From: Levilactobacillus angrenensis | Lineage (GTDB): Bacteria; Bacillota; Bacilli; Lactobacillales; Lactobacillaceae | Direction: 5' to 3' | Assembly: GCF_003946085.1 (NCBI RefSeq) | Contig: NZ_RHOB01000021.1 | Coordinates: 1 to 42,584 of the forward strand | Length of the DNA stretch: 42,584 nt | Part shown: positions 32,031-39,820 of the stretch, piece after piece | How positions within the stretch are numbered: position 1 is the first letter of the stretch | Layout of the letters: each line of letters begins with the position of its first letter | Position numbers and translations under genes: made by a program | Notes under the pieces: model-generated | Told to the model about the DNA's origin: nothing | The model's database searches: none | What the model saw: the letters and a program-made list of their open reading frames with translations, nothing else

Positions 32031-32160
32031 ATTACCTGAAATATTCATCAACGTGGATTTGGCAAAAAATGACGAGTTCTAAATCGATATTTTTCGATTT
32101 AGAACTCGTCATTTAGGTTTTGAAGATATTATTCAGGAGTCAAAGATACATTCAGGTAAT
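32031..32160. repeat. Long inverted-repeat element
   Basis: The centre is a perfect inverted repeat of at least 20 bp (32067-32086 with 32095-32114, arm AAATGACGAGTTCTAAATCG) around an 8-nt loop. The outer ends TTACCTGAA (from 32031) and TTCAGGTAA (to 32160) are also inverted. It is non-coding and AT-rich. It could be a MITE-like element or a strong bidirectional terminator. Confidence 0.5.
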
Positions 32161-32209
32161 CGCGCCCCGCGTTGTGTCGCCTTTGAACAGAATTGTCCCT
32201 TAATCCTGG

Positions 32210-32953
32210 TTAGGCTTGTTTCGTGGGGTAAATCGTAAATTCATTAACGTTGACTTCAGCCGGTTGGTCGATGGCAAAGTTGACGACTCGGGCGATGGCG
32301 TCTGGGGTGATGCCGACCGCATCGTACAACTGATCCATGCCTTGCTTGGCGGCTTCATCGGTGATGGTGTGCAACAATTCCGTGTTAATGGCCGCCGGAT
32401 ACAGCGTGGCCGTGCGGATGTTGGTCCCTTCCTGGGCGCTTTCCGTCCGAATGACTTCCATCAGGTTCCGAACGGCGAACTTGGTGGCACCATACACCCC
32501 GGCACCGGGGAAGCTCTTGATGCCGGCAACGGAAGACGTCGTGATGATTTGACCGTGCTTTTGCGTCGTGAAATCAGGCATGACCGCTGCCACGCCATTC
32601 AAGACCCCACGTAGGTTGATGTCGATCATGTCATTCCATTCCTGCGTGTGCAACGCACTGATGGGGGAAGTCGGCATGATGCCGGCGTTATTGAAGATGA
32701 CATCGATCCCACCGAATTTAGACTTGGCCAAATCAACTAAGCCCTGGACCTCGGCAGCATCCCGCACGTCCGTGACTTGGTAAGCAGCTTGGCCACCCGC
32801 ACCAGTGATGTCATGAACCAGCGTCTCCAGCCGATCTGCGCGCCGGGCACCCAAGACCACCTTGGCGCCATTGCTAGCTAATAGCTTGGCGGTAGCGGCC
32901 CCAATCCCTGAAGAGGCCCCCGTGATAACAACAACTTTATCTTTAACAGTCAT
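32210..32953 (-). CDS. Short-chain dehydrogenase/reductase (YdfG-like)
   Basis: 247 residues. TGASSGIGAATAKLL (11-25), LGARRADRL (NADP-type Arg pair), VTDVRD, NNAGIMP, TTSSVAGIKS (catalytic Ser) and YGATKFAV (catalytic Tyr/Lys) are in classical order. It resembles the NADP-dependent YdfG/oxidoreductase group of lactobacilli. It is not closely similar to the SDR at 26269. It is monocistronic, divergent from the DUF368 gene. Confidence 0.9.
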   Translation of the reverse strand: MTVKDKVVVITGASSGIGAATAKLLASNGAKVVLGARRADRLETLVHDITGAGGQAAYQVTDVRDAAEVQGLVDLAKSKFGGIDVIFNNAGIMPTSPISALHTQEWNDMIDINLRGVLNGVAAVMPDFTTQKHGQIITTSSVAGIKSFPGAGVYGATKFAVRNLMEVIRTESAQEGTNIRTATLYPAAINTELLHTITDEAAKQGMDQLYDAVGITPDAIARVVNFAIDQPAEVNVNEFTIYPTKQA

Positions 32954-33163
32954 CTTTAAATCGCTCCTATTCGTTTGTGAATGTGGCTAGTATAGGCGGT
33001 TAGAGCGACTCGAAGTCAAGCGACGGCGTCAATTTTTTTAGAAGTTTCGCCGTCCCCTGATTAATTCTTAAATAATCCTGTACTTTGCCCCAGCCGGATT
33101 GCCCGGGTCCCCCAAGTCTGGTATCTTAGAGAAAACGCTAACCGCATGACGAAGGAGAAATCT

Positions 33164-34021
33164 ATGCAAACGACGCGTCCTGACAGCCCGGTGAAACGCT
33201 TCTTTAAAGGCATCATCATTGCCCTGGGCTTTATCTTACCCGGTGTTTCTGGCGGGGTTCTCGCCGCTATCTTAGGTATTTACGAACGCCTGCTGGGCTT
33301 TATGGCCCATTTTCGCCAAAATTTCAAACGGGACTTCTGGTACTTTGTGCCGGTCGGCTTGGGGGGCATCGTGGGCATCGCCCTGTTGTCCGCGCCACTG
33401 GAATATTTGCTGGCACACTGGCAAGTCATTGTGTTGTGGGGCTTTGCCGGTGCCATCGTGGGCACGTTGCCTGCCCTCAATCAAACGGCCACGACCCAGA
33501 GCCCGCGTGACGCCATCGATCATTTGTGGTTTTGGGGCACGCTAGTCATTAGTGGTGGCCTGCTATACTTCATGAGTGACCTGTTTGGCACGTTGCCCGC
33601 TAACTTTGGCGGCTTCGTGGTCGCCGGGGCCTTGATTGCGCTGGGTGTGCTGGTCCCGGGCCTGAGTCCGTCAAATCTCTTGCTAATTTTGGGCCTGTTC
33701 ACGCCGATGCTGACCGGCTTTAAAAATTTCGACCTGCTGGGTGTCTATTTGCCCATCGCCATCGGTGGCGTATTGGCCATGGCACTGTTTTCCAAGGGGA
33801 TGGACTACCTCATCCACCGCTTCCACTCGCGGGTGTATCACTTCATCTTGGGTATCGTGACTGCCAGCACCATCTTGATTCTGGTGCCCAACAGCCACGC
33901 AGCCGAAAGCATCTCGTACGCCGGAGCCACCTGGGCGACACTGATCTGGAGCGCCCTAGCCCTGGTCGCTGGCGTTGCTTTAGGGTATTGGATGAGCCGG
34001 TTGGAAGCGAAATATAAATAG
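33164..34021 (+). CDS. DUF368 membrane protein, PopT-like polyprenyl-phosphate transporter
   Basis: 285 residues with about eight or nine membrane segments. GFILPGVSGGVLAAILGIYE near the N-terminus and ALGVLVPGLSPSNLLLILGL in the second half form the internal duplicated PGVSGG/PGLSPS motif of DUF368. Members of this family (PopT) have been shown to recycle undecaprenyl phosphate across the membrane in other bacteria. The ATG at 33164 follows AAGGAGAAATCT; the in-frame ATG at 33146 lies before that ribosome site. Monocistronic. Confidence 0.85.
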   Translation: MQTTRPDSPVKRFFKGIIIALGFILPGVSGGVLAAILGIYERLLGFMAHFRQNFKRDFWYFVPVGLGGIVGIALLSAPLEYLLAHWQVIVLWGFAGAIVGTLPALNQTATTQSPRDAIDHLWFWGTLVISGGLLYFMSDLFGTLPANFGGFVVAGALIALGVLVPGLSPSNLLLILGLFTPMLTGFKNFDLLGVYLPIAIGGVLAMALFSKGMDYLIHRFHSRVYHFILGIVTASTILILVPNSHAAESISYAGATWATLIWSALALVAGVALGYWMSRLEAKYK

Positions 34022-34054
34022 TGCAGAACATTAAAATTTTACGTAATCGTCCAG

Positions 34055-34084
34055 ACCGCTGTTCAAATTAATGGCGGTTTTTTT
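34055..34084 (+). terminator. Intrinsic terminator
   Basis: ACCGCT and GGCGGT arms flank a 12-nt loop, followed by TTTTTT. Confidence 0.7.
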
Positions 34085-34237
34085 GTTGCTACAATTATCG
34101 CAATAGCCAAAAGTACACGCCTTTTCCAATCGATTAATTAGACTATGTAAATACATTTTCTCTCCAAATTCTCTATTCAAAAAATTAATTCCTATTTTTT
34201 ACGTAGTTGTCTTATGTAGCACAAAAAATAGGCATGC

Positions 34238-34257
34238 TGATAGCGAACTCGCTATCA
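34238..34257. promoter_or_regulatory. Operator palindrome of the HigBA-like module
   Basis: TGATAGCGA-AC-TCGCTATCA has two perfect 9-bp arms. It ends 12 bases before the toxin start codon, as expected for autorepression by the HTH antitoxin. Confidence 0.65.
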
Positions 34258-34269
34258 ACGGAGGGAATA

Positions 34270-34632
34270 ATGCGTTAGAATTTAGTTACTACGATTGGGA
34301 AGAGTTTCAATCATTTCTGTCGTCTCTGCCCCGAAAGGATGCTGCGCACTTAGCAGAAACTTTATCCCAGATTCAAGAATTTGGTATGATTGTCTCAAGA
34401 AAACAAAAATGGGTACGAAAGCTAGAACATAATCTTTTTGAAATTCGTTCGCGCCAGGCTAACAACATTCAGCGAGTCATTTATTTTCATCTTAAAGATA
34501 ATCAGTATGTCATTACACATGGATTTACCAAGAAAACCCAAAAGGCCCCCTCAAAGAGAAATTCAACGAGGACGCCATCGCCGTACACTTTATACAACGA
34601 AAAGGAGTGGCCACCATGACCAGCAAAATTGA
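34270..34632 (+). pseudogene. HigB/RelE-like toxin, disrupted at codon 2 and near the C-terminus
   Basis: GGAGGG and ATG 34270 are intact, but the frame reads ATG CGT TAG. The protein continues in another frame without a start: LEFSYYDWEEFQSFLSSLPR, then QKWVRKLEHNLFEIRSRQAN and QRVIYFHLKDNQYVITHGFT, the phage Gp49/HigB-type RelE fold. At the C5 run 34546-34550 the expected family ending KKTQKAPQREIQRGRHRR lies in yet another frame, as if C4 had been the ancestral run. So at least two indels are needed to restore a full toxin. Initiation inside (ATG 34386) would give only a truncated form. The antitoxin downstream is intact. Confidence 0.72.
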
Positions 34633-34912
34633 TGAGTATATCGCTCAACAAAGCGCAAAAAGTGCTGAATTTGCAGCGCAAGCTAACCAAACTGCCATTA
34701 ATCTTGAAGTTGCCGTTGCTGTTCGTAAACTTCGCGAAGAGAAACAACTAACACAACGTGAATTTGGAAAATTGGTTGGTAAACCACAATCTACAATCGC
34801 CCGTATTGAAGAAGGCCAAATGAACGTCTCTGTTAAAGTACTAAGTGAAATTGCGGCCGCTGTCAATAAAAAAAGTCATTCTTCAATTCACTTAACCACA
34901 CAAAGGTCCTAA
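34616..34912 (+). CDS. XRE-family antitoxin, HigA-like
   Basis: 98 residues. Helical N-terminus (SKIDEYIAQQSAKSAEFAAQ), then a helix-turn-helix: VAVRKLREEKQLTQREFGKL, VGKPQSTIARIEEGQMNVSV (about 36-75). An AAAAGGAG ribosome site lies 10 bases before ATG 34616; the in-frame GTG at 34607 is less likely. The ATG overlaps the stop of the toxin's present frame as ATGA. It probably binds the palindrome at 34238-34257. An intact antitoxin beside a dead toxin may persist as an anti-addiction factor or simply await decay. Confidence 0.82.
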   Translation: MTSKIDEYIAQQSAKSAEFAAQANQTAINLEVAVAVRKLREEKQLTQREFGKLVGKPQSTIARIEEGQMNVSVKVLSEIAAAVNKKSHSSIHLTTQRS

Positions 34913-34942
34913 CCATCAATCACCGGTGGTTGGGACCTTTTT
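34902..34942. terminator. Bidirectional terminator between higA-like gene and glpK
   Basis: AAAGGTCC(T)AACCA pairs with TGGTTGGGACCTTT. T-runs are present on both strands, so it can end both convergent genes. Confidence 0.85.
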
Positions 34943-34962
34943 ACGTCTAATTTAATTAATTA

Positions 34963-36480
34963 TTAGTCTTGATTAGGTTTAAACGCCCGCGTGGCAGCGA
35001 CGGCCTGTTGCCAACCAGCGTACAGGTGATGGCGGCGGTCCGCGGTCATGTCCGGCGTGAAGACGCGACCGGCACTGCGAATCTCCTTGATTTCATCCAG
35101 GCTTTGCCAGAAGCCCACGGCCAGACCCGCTGCGATGGCGGCCCCCATGGCGGTGGTTTCTTCATCGGCCGCCCGCTGTACAGGGATATTTAAGATATCC
35201 GCTTGGAACTGCATCAGATAGCGGTTCCGCGATGCCCCACCGTCGGCCATTAATTCGGGGACGCCGATGCCAGTATCCTGCTTCATGGTCAGCAAGACGT
35301 CGCGCGTTTGATAGGCAATCGACTGCAAAGTGGCTTTCACAAAATCGTTGCGGTTCGTGCCCCGGGTCAGGCCAAAGACGGCCCCCTTGGCATCAGGATC
35401 CCAGTACGGTGCGCCCAAACCGTTAAAGGCTGGGACGACGTAGACTTCATCCTCGTCGGTCGAGGCCATGGCCGCCTGGCGTGATTCGGGCACACTACTG
35501 ATGATCTGCATGCTCTCGTGTAGCCAAGCCAGCGCGGTGCCGGCCACCAGGATGGACCCTTCAAGCGCATAGGTCACTTGGCCGTCCAGCTGATAGGCAA
35601 TCGTCGTCAACAGGTTGTGCTTGGATAATTGCGGCTCGTGACCGGTATTCATCATGACGAAGGCCCCGTCGCCGTAAGTGTTTTTCACAGTCCCCGGTTC
35701 CAGTGCCAGTTGGCCCAACAGCGCGGCCGATTGGTCCCCGACAATGCCGGCGATTGGGACTTCCACCCCGTAGAATTGGAAATTCTGGGTGACACCGTAG
35801 ACTTCAGAACTGGATTTGACCTCCGGCAACATGGCAGCGGGGATGTTCAGCCAGTTTAAAATATCCGTGTCCCACTGGAGCGTGTGGATGTTAAACAACA
35901 TGGTCCGGCTGGCATTACTGTAGTCGGTCACGTGAATCTTACCACCCGACAATTTCCAAGCCAGCCAGCTGTCGACCGTCCCGAATAACAGGTCGCCTTT
36001 TTCAGCTTTTTCCTGCGCGCCGGGCACGTGGTCCAAAATCCAGCGGACCTTGGTGGCACTGAAATAAGCGTCGACCACCAGTCCGGTTTTTTCTTTGATA
36101 GTTTCAGCCCGACCGGCAGCGACTAGGTCTTTGGCTAAGCTGGCCGTTTGCTTACTTTGCCAACCGATGGCGTGATAAATCGGCTCGCCGGTCACCCGGT
36201 CCCACACGATGGTGGTTTCCCGTTGGCTACTGATACCGATGGCTTGGATATTTTCCGGGTGAATCGACGCATCGATCAGGGCGCTGGCAATCACCGACAA
36301 CACGCTGTTCCAGATCTCGTTGGCGTCCGACTCGACCCAACCAGGATGCGAATAGTATTGTGGCACTTCCTTGTATCCCTCAATCACCTTGCGCCCGCTA
36401 TGATCAAAAATCAGCGCCCGCGTGCTACTGGTCCCTTGGTCAATTGCTAACAGATAGTTTTCCGGCTGCTTCAATGCCAT
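34963..36480 (-). CDS. glpK: Glycerol kinase
   Basis: 505 residues of the FGGY fold. [15 protein letters not shown] (9-23, phosphate loop), [67 protein letters not shown] and [14 protein letters not shown] are all family hallmarks. It phosphorylates glycerol to glycerol 3-phosphate. It starts at ATG 36480 after GGAGGGAG; an upstream extension overlaps the promoter. A perfect cre site upstream predicts CcpA repression in glucose. No glpF or glycerol-phosphate oxidase/dehydrogenase gene adjoins it here. Confidence 0.96.
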   Translation of the reverse strand: MALKQPENYLLAIDQGTSSTRALIFDHSGRKVIEGYKEVPQYYSHPGWVESDANEIWNSVLSVIASALIDASIHPENIQAIGISSQRETTIVWDRVTGEPIYHAIGWQSKQTASLAKDLVAAGRAETIKEKTGLVVDAYFSATKVRWILDHVPGAQEKAEKGDLLFGTVDSWLAWKLSGGKIHVTDYSNASRTMLFNIHTLQWDTDILNWLNIPAAMLPEVKSSSEVYGVTQNFQFYGVEVPIAGIVGDQSAALLGQLALEPGTVKNTYGDGAFVMMNTGHEPQLSKHNLLTTIAYQLDGQVTYALEGSILVAGTALAWLHESMQIISSVPESRQAAMASTDEDEVYVVPAFNGLGAPYWDPDAKGAVFGLTRGTNRNDFVKATLQSIAYQTRDVLLTMKQDTGIGVPELMADGGASRNRYLMQFQADILNIPVQRAADEETTAMGAAIAAGLAVGFWQSLDEIKEIRSAGRVFTPDMTADRRHHLYAGWQQAVAATRAFKPNQD

Positions 36481-36510
36481 ATGTAAAACTCCCTCCAAAA
36501 TTAGCGTTAC

Positions 36511-36525
36511 AGTAAGCGGTTCCAA
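36511..36525 (-). promoter_or_regulatory. cre site (CcpA) upstream of glpK
   Basis: On the minus strand TTGGAACCGCTTACT fits every fixed position of the cre consensus WTGNAANCGNWNNCW. It lies 31 bases before the glpK start and downstream of a TATGAT -10 candidate, a position suited to roadblock repression. Confidence 0.75.
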
Positions 36526-36710
36526 ATCAATTGCATTAATCATAGCACGACCCTTGTGAAAAATGCTAGAGTTTGTCCCAGGTCCGACCGCGTTTGAAAC
36601 TTTCTTAAGAAATCCACCGTTCGTCCTGGAAACTGGTGCGTCTGACCCCCTAGCCCAATCATGCTGGAGCTAGTCGACGTTAGCAACGCTTACGCCACAG
36701 CCAATCACCA

Positions 36711-37358
36711 CTAAACCACCAACTTCTCCCCCGCCAAAAATGACTGCGCAAAGTCCGGGCCATCCTTGACTTGCTTGCCGAACTCGTCGATCAGGGCGTG
36801 GAATTCCTGACAATCGGCCAGACCTAAGGGAAATTGACGGAGAACTTGTTCCTGAAATGCCGGGTACGACTTGGGCATGGTCGCGCCGAGCCAGGCGAAC
36901 AGGCGCCGAGCATAAGTGTCGACCATAAATGTGCCGTGGTCCAGCGTGTACATCAAGATGTAATCGGCCGTTTCGTTGCCGATACCGGTAATGGCCATGA
37001 GGTCCGCCCGCAGACTACTGCCGGAGCGTTGCTTGAGCGCAGCCAAATCATCATTGGCCTGCCCCAACCAAGTGGCCAACGCCAAGATGGCGGGACCCTT
37101 GCGATTGTAGAAACCGCTGGAGCGAATCAGTAGCGTGATAGTTGCCGGCGTCAGCTCCCGCAATTTGGCCGGGTCAAAGCCCGTGGTTCGTTTCAAATTG
37201 AGCAGTGAGGGCTCGACGTTGCGCCAGTTGGTGTTCTGCACCAAAATGGCGCCCAACATGATTTCCACGGGTGTCTCCGCCCACGGTGTCCCTGGCTTCA
37301 ACCAGGGTTGCGGCCCCATTTCGGCGGCCATGCGATGGTACAGTTCTTCAATTGTCAT
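36711..37358 (-). CDS. HhH-GPD DNA glycosylase, endonuclease III-like (MagIII-type)
   Basis: 215 residues. AILVQNTNWRNVEPSLLNLK near the N-terminus, then the helix-hairpin-helix LMAITGIGNETADYILMYTL and the catalytic Asp in FMVDTYARRLFAWLG. This is base-excision repair architecture. The C-terminal iron-sulfur cysteines of classic Nth are absent, as in MagIII-like 3-methyladenine glycosylases. It probably removes alkylated or oxidised bases. A single gene with AAGGAGG before the ATG. Confidence 0.86.
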   Translation of the reverse strand: MTIEELYHRMAAEMGPQPWLKPGTPWAETPVEIMLGAILVQNTNWRNVEPSLLNLKRTTGFDPAKLRELTPATITLLIRSSGFYNRKGPAILALATWLGQANDDLAALKQRSGSSLRADLMAITGIGNETADYILMYTLDHGTFMVDTYARRLFAWLGATMPKSYPAFQEQVLRQFPLGLADCQEFHALIDEFGKQVKDGPDFAQSFLAGEKLVV

Positions 37359-37509
37359 GGCGTCCTCCTTATTTGTGGTTAAGTTGTTTTAGGCGACACG
37401 GGTGGTGCTGGTGAATTCAGCTAAAATTACTGATCATCCGTACCGTGATCGACACACTTGACGAGCGGAACCCCGGTCAACCGCAGGCGTTACCACCACC
37501 CTACCCGTC

Positions 37510-37542
37510 AAAAAAGCTAGCCGCGCGCGATACGTGACTAGC
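37510..37542 (-). terminator. Intrinsic terminator of the 87-aa gene
   Basis: On the minus strand GCTAG...CTAGC arms around a 16-nt GC-rich loop are followed by TTTTTT. Confidence 0.65.
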
Positions 37543-37557
37543 CCTTAACGCTTATTT

Positions 37558-37821
37558 TTATTCTTGACCATTGTTGCGCTTGATGACCAAGCGGATATCT
37601 TCATCCATGCCTTCTGGATGCAGCTCCTCTTTGTAATCGAAGTTGGCGCTTTGGAAGTACTTCTTGATTTCATCGTTGATTGTCTCGACGGCCCGAACGT
37701 CCTTGTCTTGCCGTTTCAATAAAAGCGTGTATTCCTTTGAATCCTCATCGACGTTTTCAAAACGATACTCAATCGCTTCGGAATTCAAAATTTCTTGAAT
37801 CAACTGCCGTTCTGTCATCAT
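37558..37821 (-). CDS. Small conserved-looking hypothetical protein
   Basis: 87 residues, acidic and charged (MMTERQLIQEILNSEAIEYR, EYTLLLKRQDKDVRAVETIN, EGMDEDIRLVIKRNNG). The predicted order is alpha-beta-beta-alpha-beta with no cysteines, signal or membrane segment. I do not recognise it. A GAGG ribosome site precedes the ATG pair, and it has its own terminator, so it is probably a real monocistronic gene. Confidence 0.65.
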   Translation of the reverse strand: MMTERQLIQEILNSEAIEYRFENVDEDSKEYTLLLKRQDKDVRAVETINDEIKKYFQSANFDYKEELHPEGMDEDIRLVIKRNNGQE

Positions 37822-37979
37822 GTTTACCTCGCTTAAATTTAGTCTACTTCCTTATTGTAAAGTTATTTAGAAAATTTGTTAACTATTTCGTTACAAGTTC
37901 TGATAGTTCTGGTAACAAATTTTCTTAGAAATGGGTATACTGGTCAACAAATACTTTTTCTATGGAAGGAAGCGACGCC

Positions 37980-38705
37980 ATGCGTCCTCGCATTGCTTTG
38001 CCCGCCGACACCCTCGACGAGGCAACGAATATCATTAACGAAAGAAACGCGGCCTTTGCCCCACGCCCAGCCGTAGAAGCCATCGTCAAGACTGGCGGTC
38101 TGCCGATTATTTTGCCGAGTATCGACCCGGAAGACGTGGCGGATTACCTGCCGCTATTTGACGGGGTGGCCTTTCTCGGTGGCGCCGACGTGGACCCCAC
38201 ATTTTTCGGTGAGGAACCCCATCTCCGCTTAGGCAAGACCTACCGCAAGCGTGATTTATTTGAAATCGAACTGCTCAAACAGGCCGTCGCCGCCAATAAG
38301 GCCATCTTGGGCATTTGCCGCGGTCTTCAGCTGATCAACGTTGGTCTGGGCGGCACGCTGTATCAGGATTTGAGTGAAGACCCACTGGCTCAGCTCAAAC
38401 ACAGCCAGGCGGCCATGGGCAATCAACCCAGCCACCACGTCACGGTCGTGCCCGACAGCACGCTGGCCACACTGACCGGCAAGCGGCCCTACGTCAACTC
38501 CCGCCACCACCAAGCCATCAAGGACGTGGCGCCCAGTCTGAAGGTCACGGCCACGGCCGACGATCAAGTCATCGAGGCTCTAGAATCTCAAACCACCGAC
38601 CAGATTTTAGGTGTGCAGTGGCATCCCGAAAACATGTACAAACACCACGCGGAATCACGCCAGATTTTCCAGAACTTTGTCGACCGGGCGGCGAACCGCA
38701 TGTAA
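37980..38705 (+). CDS. Class-I glutamine amidotransferase-like hydrolase (PuuD/peptidase C26 family)
   Basis: 241 residues. FLGGADVDPTFFGEE (substrate loop), ILGICRGLQLINVGLGGTLY (nucleophile Cys in GICRG), VNSRHHQAI and VQWHPENM (catalytic His and Glu) define the gamma-glutamyl-gamma-aminobutyrate hydrolase family. In lactobacilli such enzymes hydrolyse gamma-glutamyl compounds; the substrate here is unknown. The start is ATG 37980, with GGAAGGAAG upstream. Monocistronic, followed 81 bp later by the membrane protein gene. Confidence 0.92.
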   Translation: MRPRIALPADTLDEATNIINERNAAFAPRPAVEAIVKTGGLPIILPSIDPEDVADYLPLFDGVAFLGGADVDPTFFGEEPHLRLGKTYRKRDLFEIELLKQAVAANKAILGICRGLQLINVGLGGTLYQDLSEDPLAQLKHSQAAMGNQPSHHVTVVPDSTLATLTGKRPYVNSRHHQAIKDVAPSLKVTATADDQVIEALESQTTDQILGVQWHPENMYKHHAESRQIFQNFVDRAANRM

Positions 38706-38786
38706 AAAGTTGGTAAAGCCTCTTTTCATTGGCCGACACTTCCATTACACTAGAGTTTGTGACAGAAAACTAGGAGGTGTGTGGTC

Positions 38787-39443
38787 GTGGCGAAAATGAA
38801 GGACTTTGGACAACGAATGCGTTTTTTAGGCTTCTCCATCGTCCTGAACTCAGCGGCCAACGCCTTGACCATCTCCACCAACCTCGGGAGTGCCGTGTGG
38901 ACCGGATCGTCCGTGAACCTGGCCAACTGGATTCACGTGCCCCTAGGAACGACGCTGTTTATCTACGGTATCGTCATCACGCTGTTGAATCAGCTGTTGC
39001 TGGGACAATTTGACCGGCGGCGATTCATCTCAAATTTGCTGTACATCATCCCCTTCAGTTATCTGGTCGAATGGATCGGCTACTTCTGGAACTGGATTGG
39101 TGTGGGGCAACTGCCGCTGGCCGGCCGCGTGATTGTCGACATCATTGGCTTGTTTGGCGTCGCGTTCGCCGTATCCATTTATAATCGTTGCAATATTATC
39201 ATGCACCCCAACGATGACCTGGCGTACATCCTGCGGTTCAAATACCTTCGCGGCTCCGCCATCATTGCCCAGTGGGCCAGTTACGCTCCGCCACTGTTGA
39301 TCATCATCCTGTCTTATCTCTTCACCGGTGAGCTGCATGCCATCGGCTTCGGGACAATCTGGGCGTTGGTCACGCAAGGCATCGTCATGGGCTGGGCCGA
39401 TTATCACGTCTTTCCACGGTTAAAACATCACGTCGACGTTTAA
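38787..39443 (+). CDS. YczE/YyaS/YitT-like membrane protein
   Basis: 218 residues with about five or six membrane segments. FSIVLNSAANALTISTNLGS near the start and NLANWIHVPLGTTLFIYGIV follow the YczE-like pattern (small-residue-rich helix 1, then GxxxxxYGIxxxLxNxLLLG). GTG 38787 has the best spacing from AGGAGGTG; GTG 38781 and ATG 38796 are alternatives. The family is of unknown transport or regulatory function. A strong terminator follows. Confidence 0.75.
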   Translation: MAKMKDFGQRMRFLGFSIVLNSAANALTISTNLGSAVWTGSSVNLANWIHVPLGTTLFIYGIVITLLNQLLLGQFDRRRFISNLLYIIPFSYLVEWIGYFWNWIGVGQLPLAGRVIVDIIGLFGVAFAVSIYNRCNIIMHPNDDLAYILRFKYLRGSAIIAQWASYAPPLLIIILSYLFTGELHAIGFGTIWALVTQGIVMGWADYHVFPRLKHHVDV

Positions 39444-39462
39444 AAAAAGATTTTTTAAAACG

Positions 39463-39507
39463 AACAGCGACTGTAACCTGAATTTTCAGGCGACGGTCGC
39501 TGTTTTT
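39463..39507 (+). terminator. Intrinsic terminator
   Basis: AACAGCGAC (39463-39471) pairs with GTCGCTGTT (39496-39504), with an inner CCTGAA/TTCAGG stem, followed by TTT. Confidence 0.85.
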
Positions 39508-39820
39508 GCGTGGATTCGCCCGGTCATCGCCTCACCCCTAAACGAAGTCGCCGACAATTATCGTCGGCCTTCATCCCCGTCAATTCACGCTTCCGAGTAG
39601 TTAATTGCTTCAGCAAACTTTCGGGTAAAATCATTTCGGCTTAAAACCATCTATTCCTTTAGTCACTTTTATTTATCTGTGCAATACGCTAGTTTCAATT
39701 ATCAACCAATCAATGAAAAACCATAAATACCGTTATCATCCCATTTACTGTAGATTTTACAAGTATAATTATGCTATACTACACTCAATGATAGAGGAAA
39801 AAGTAAAAGGGGTGTGCTAA
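39508..39820. other. Intergenic region with one small hairpin and a promoter
   Basis: It contains a GCCGAC/GTCGGC hairpin (39550-39568) without a T-run. The AT-rich promoter of the next gene follows (TATAAT and TATACT boxes near 39760-39780). No coding frame is seen. Confidence 0.4.
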
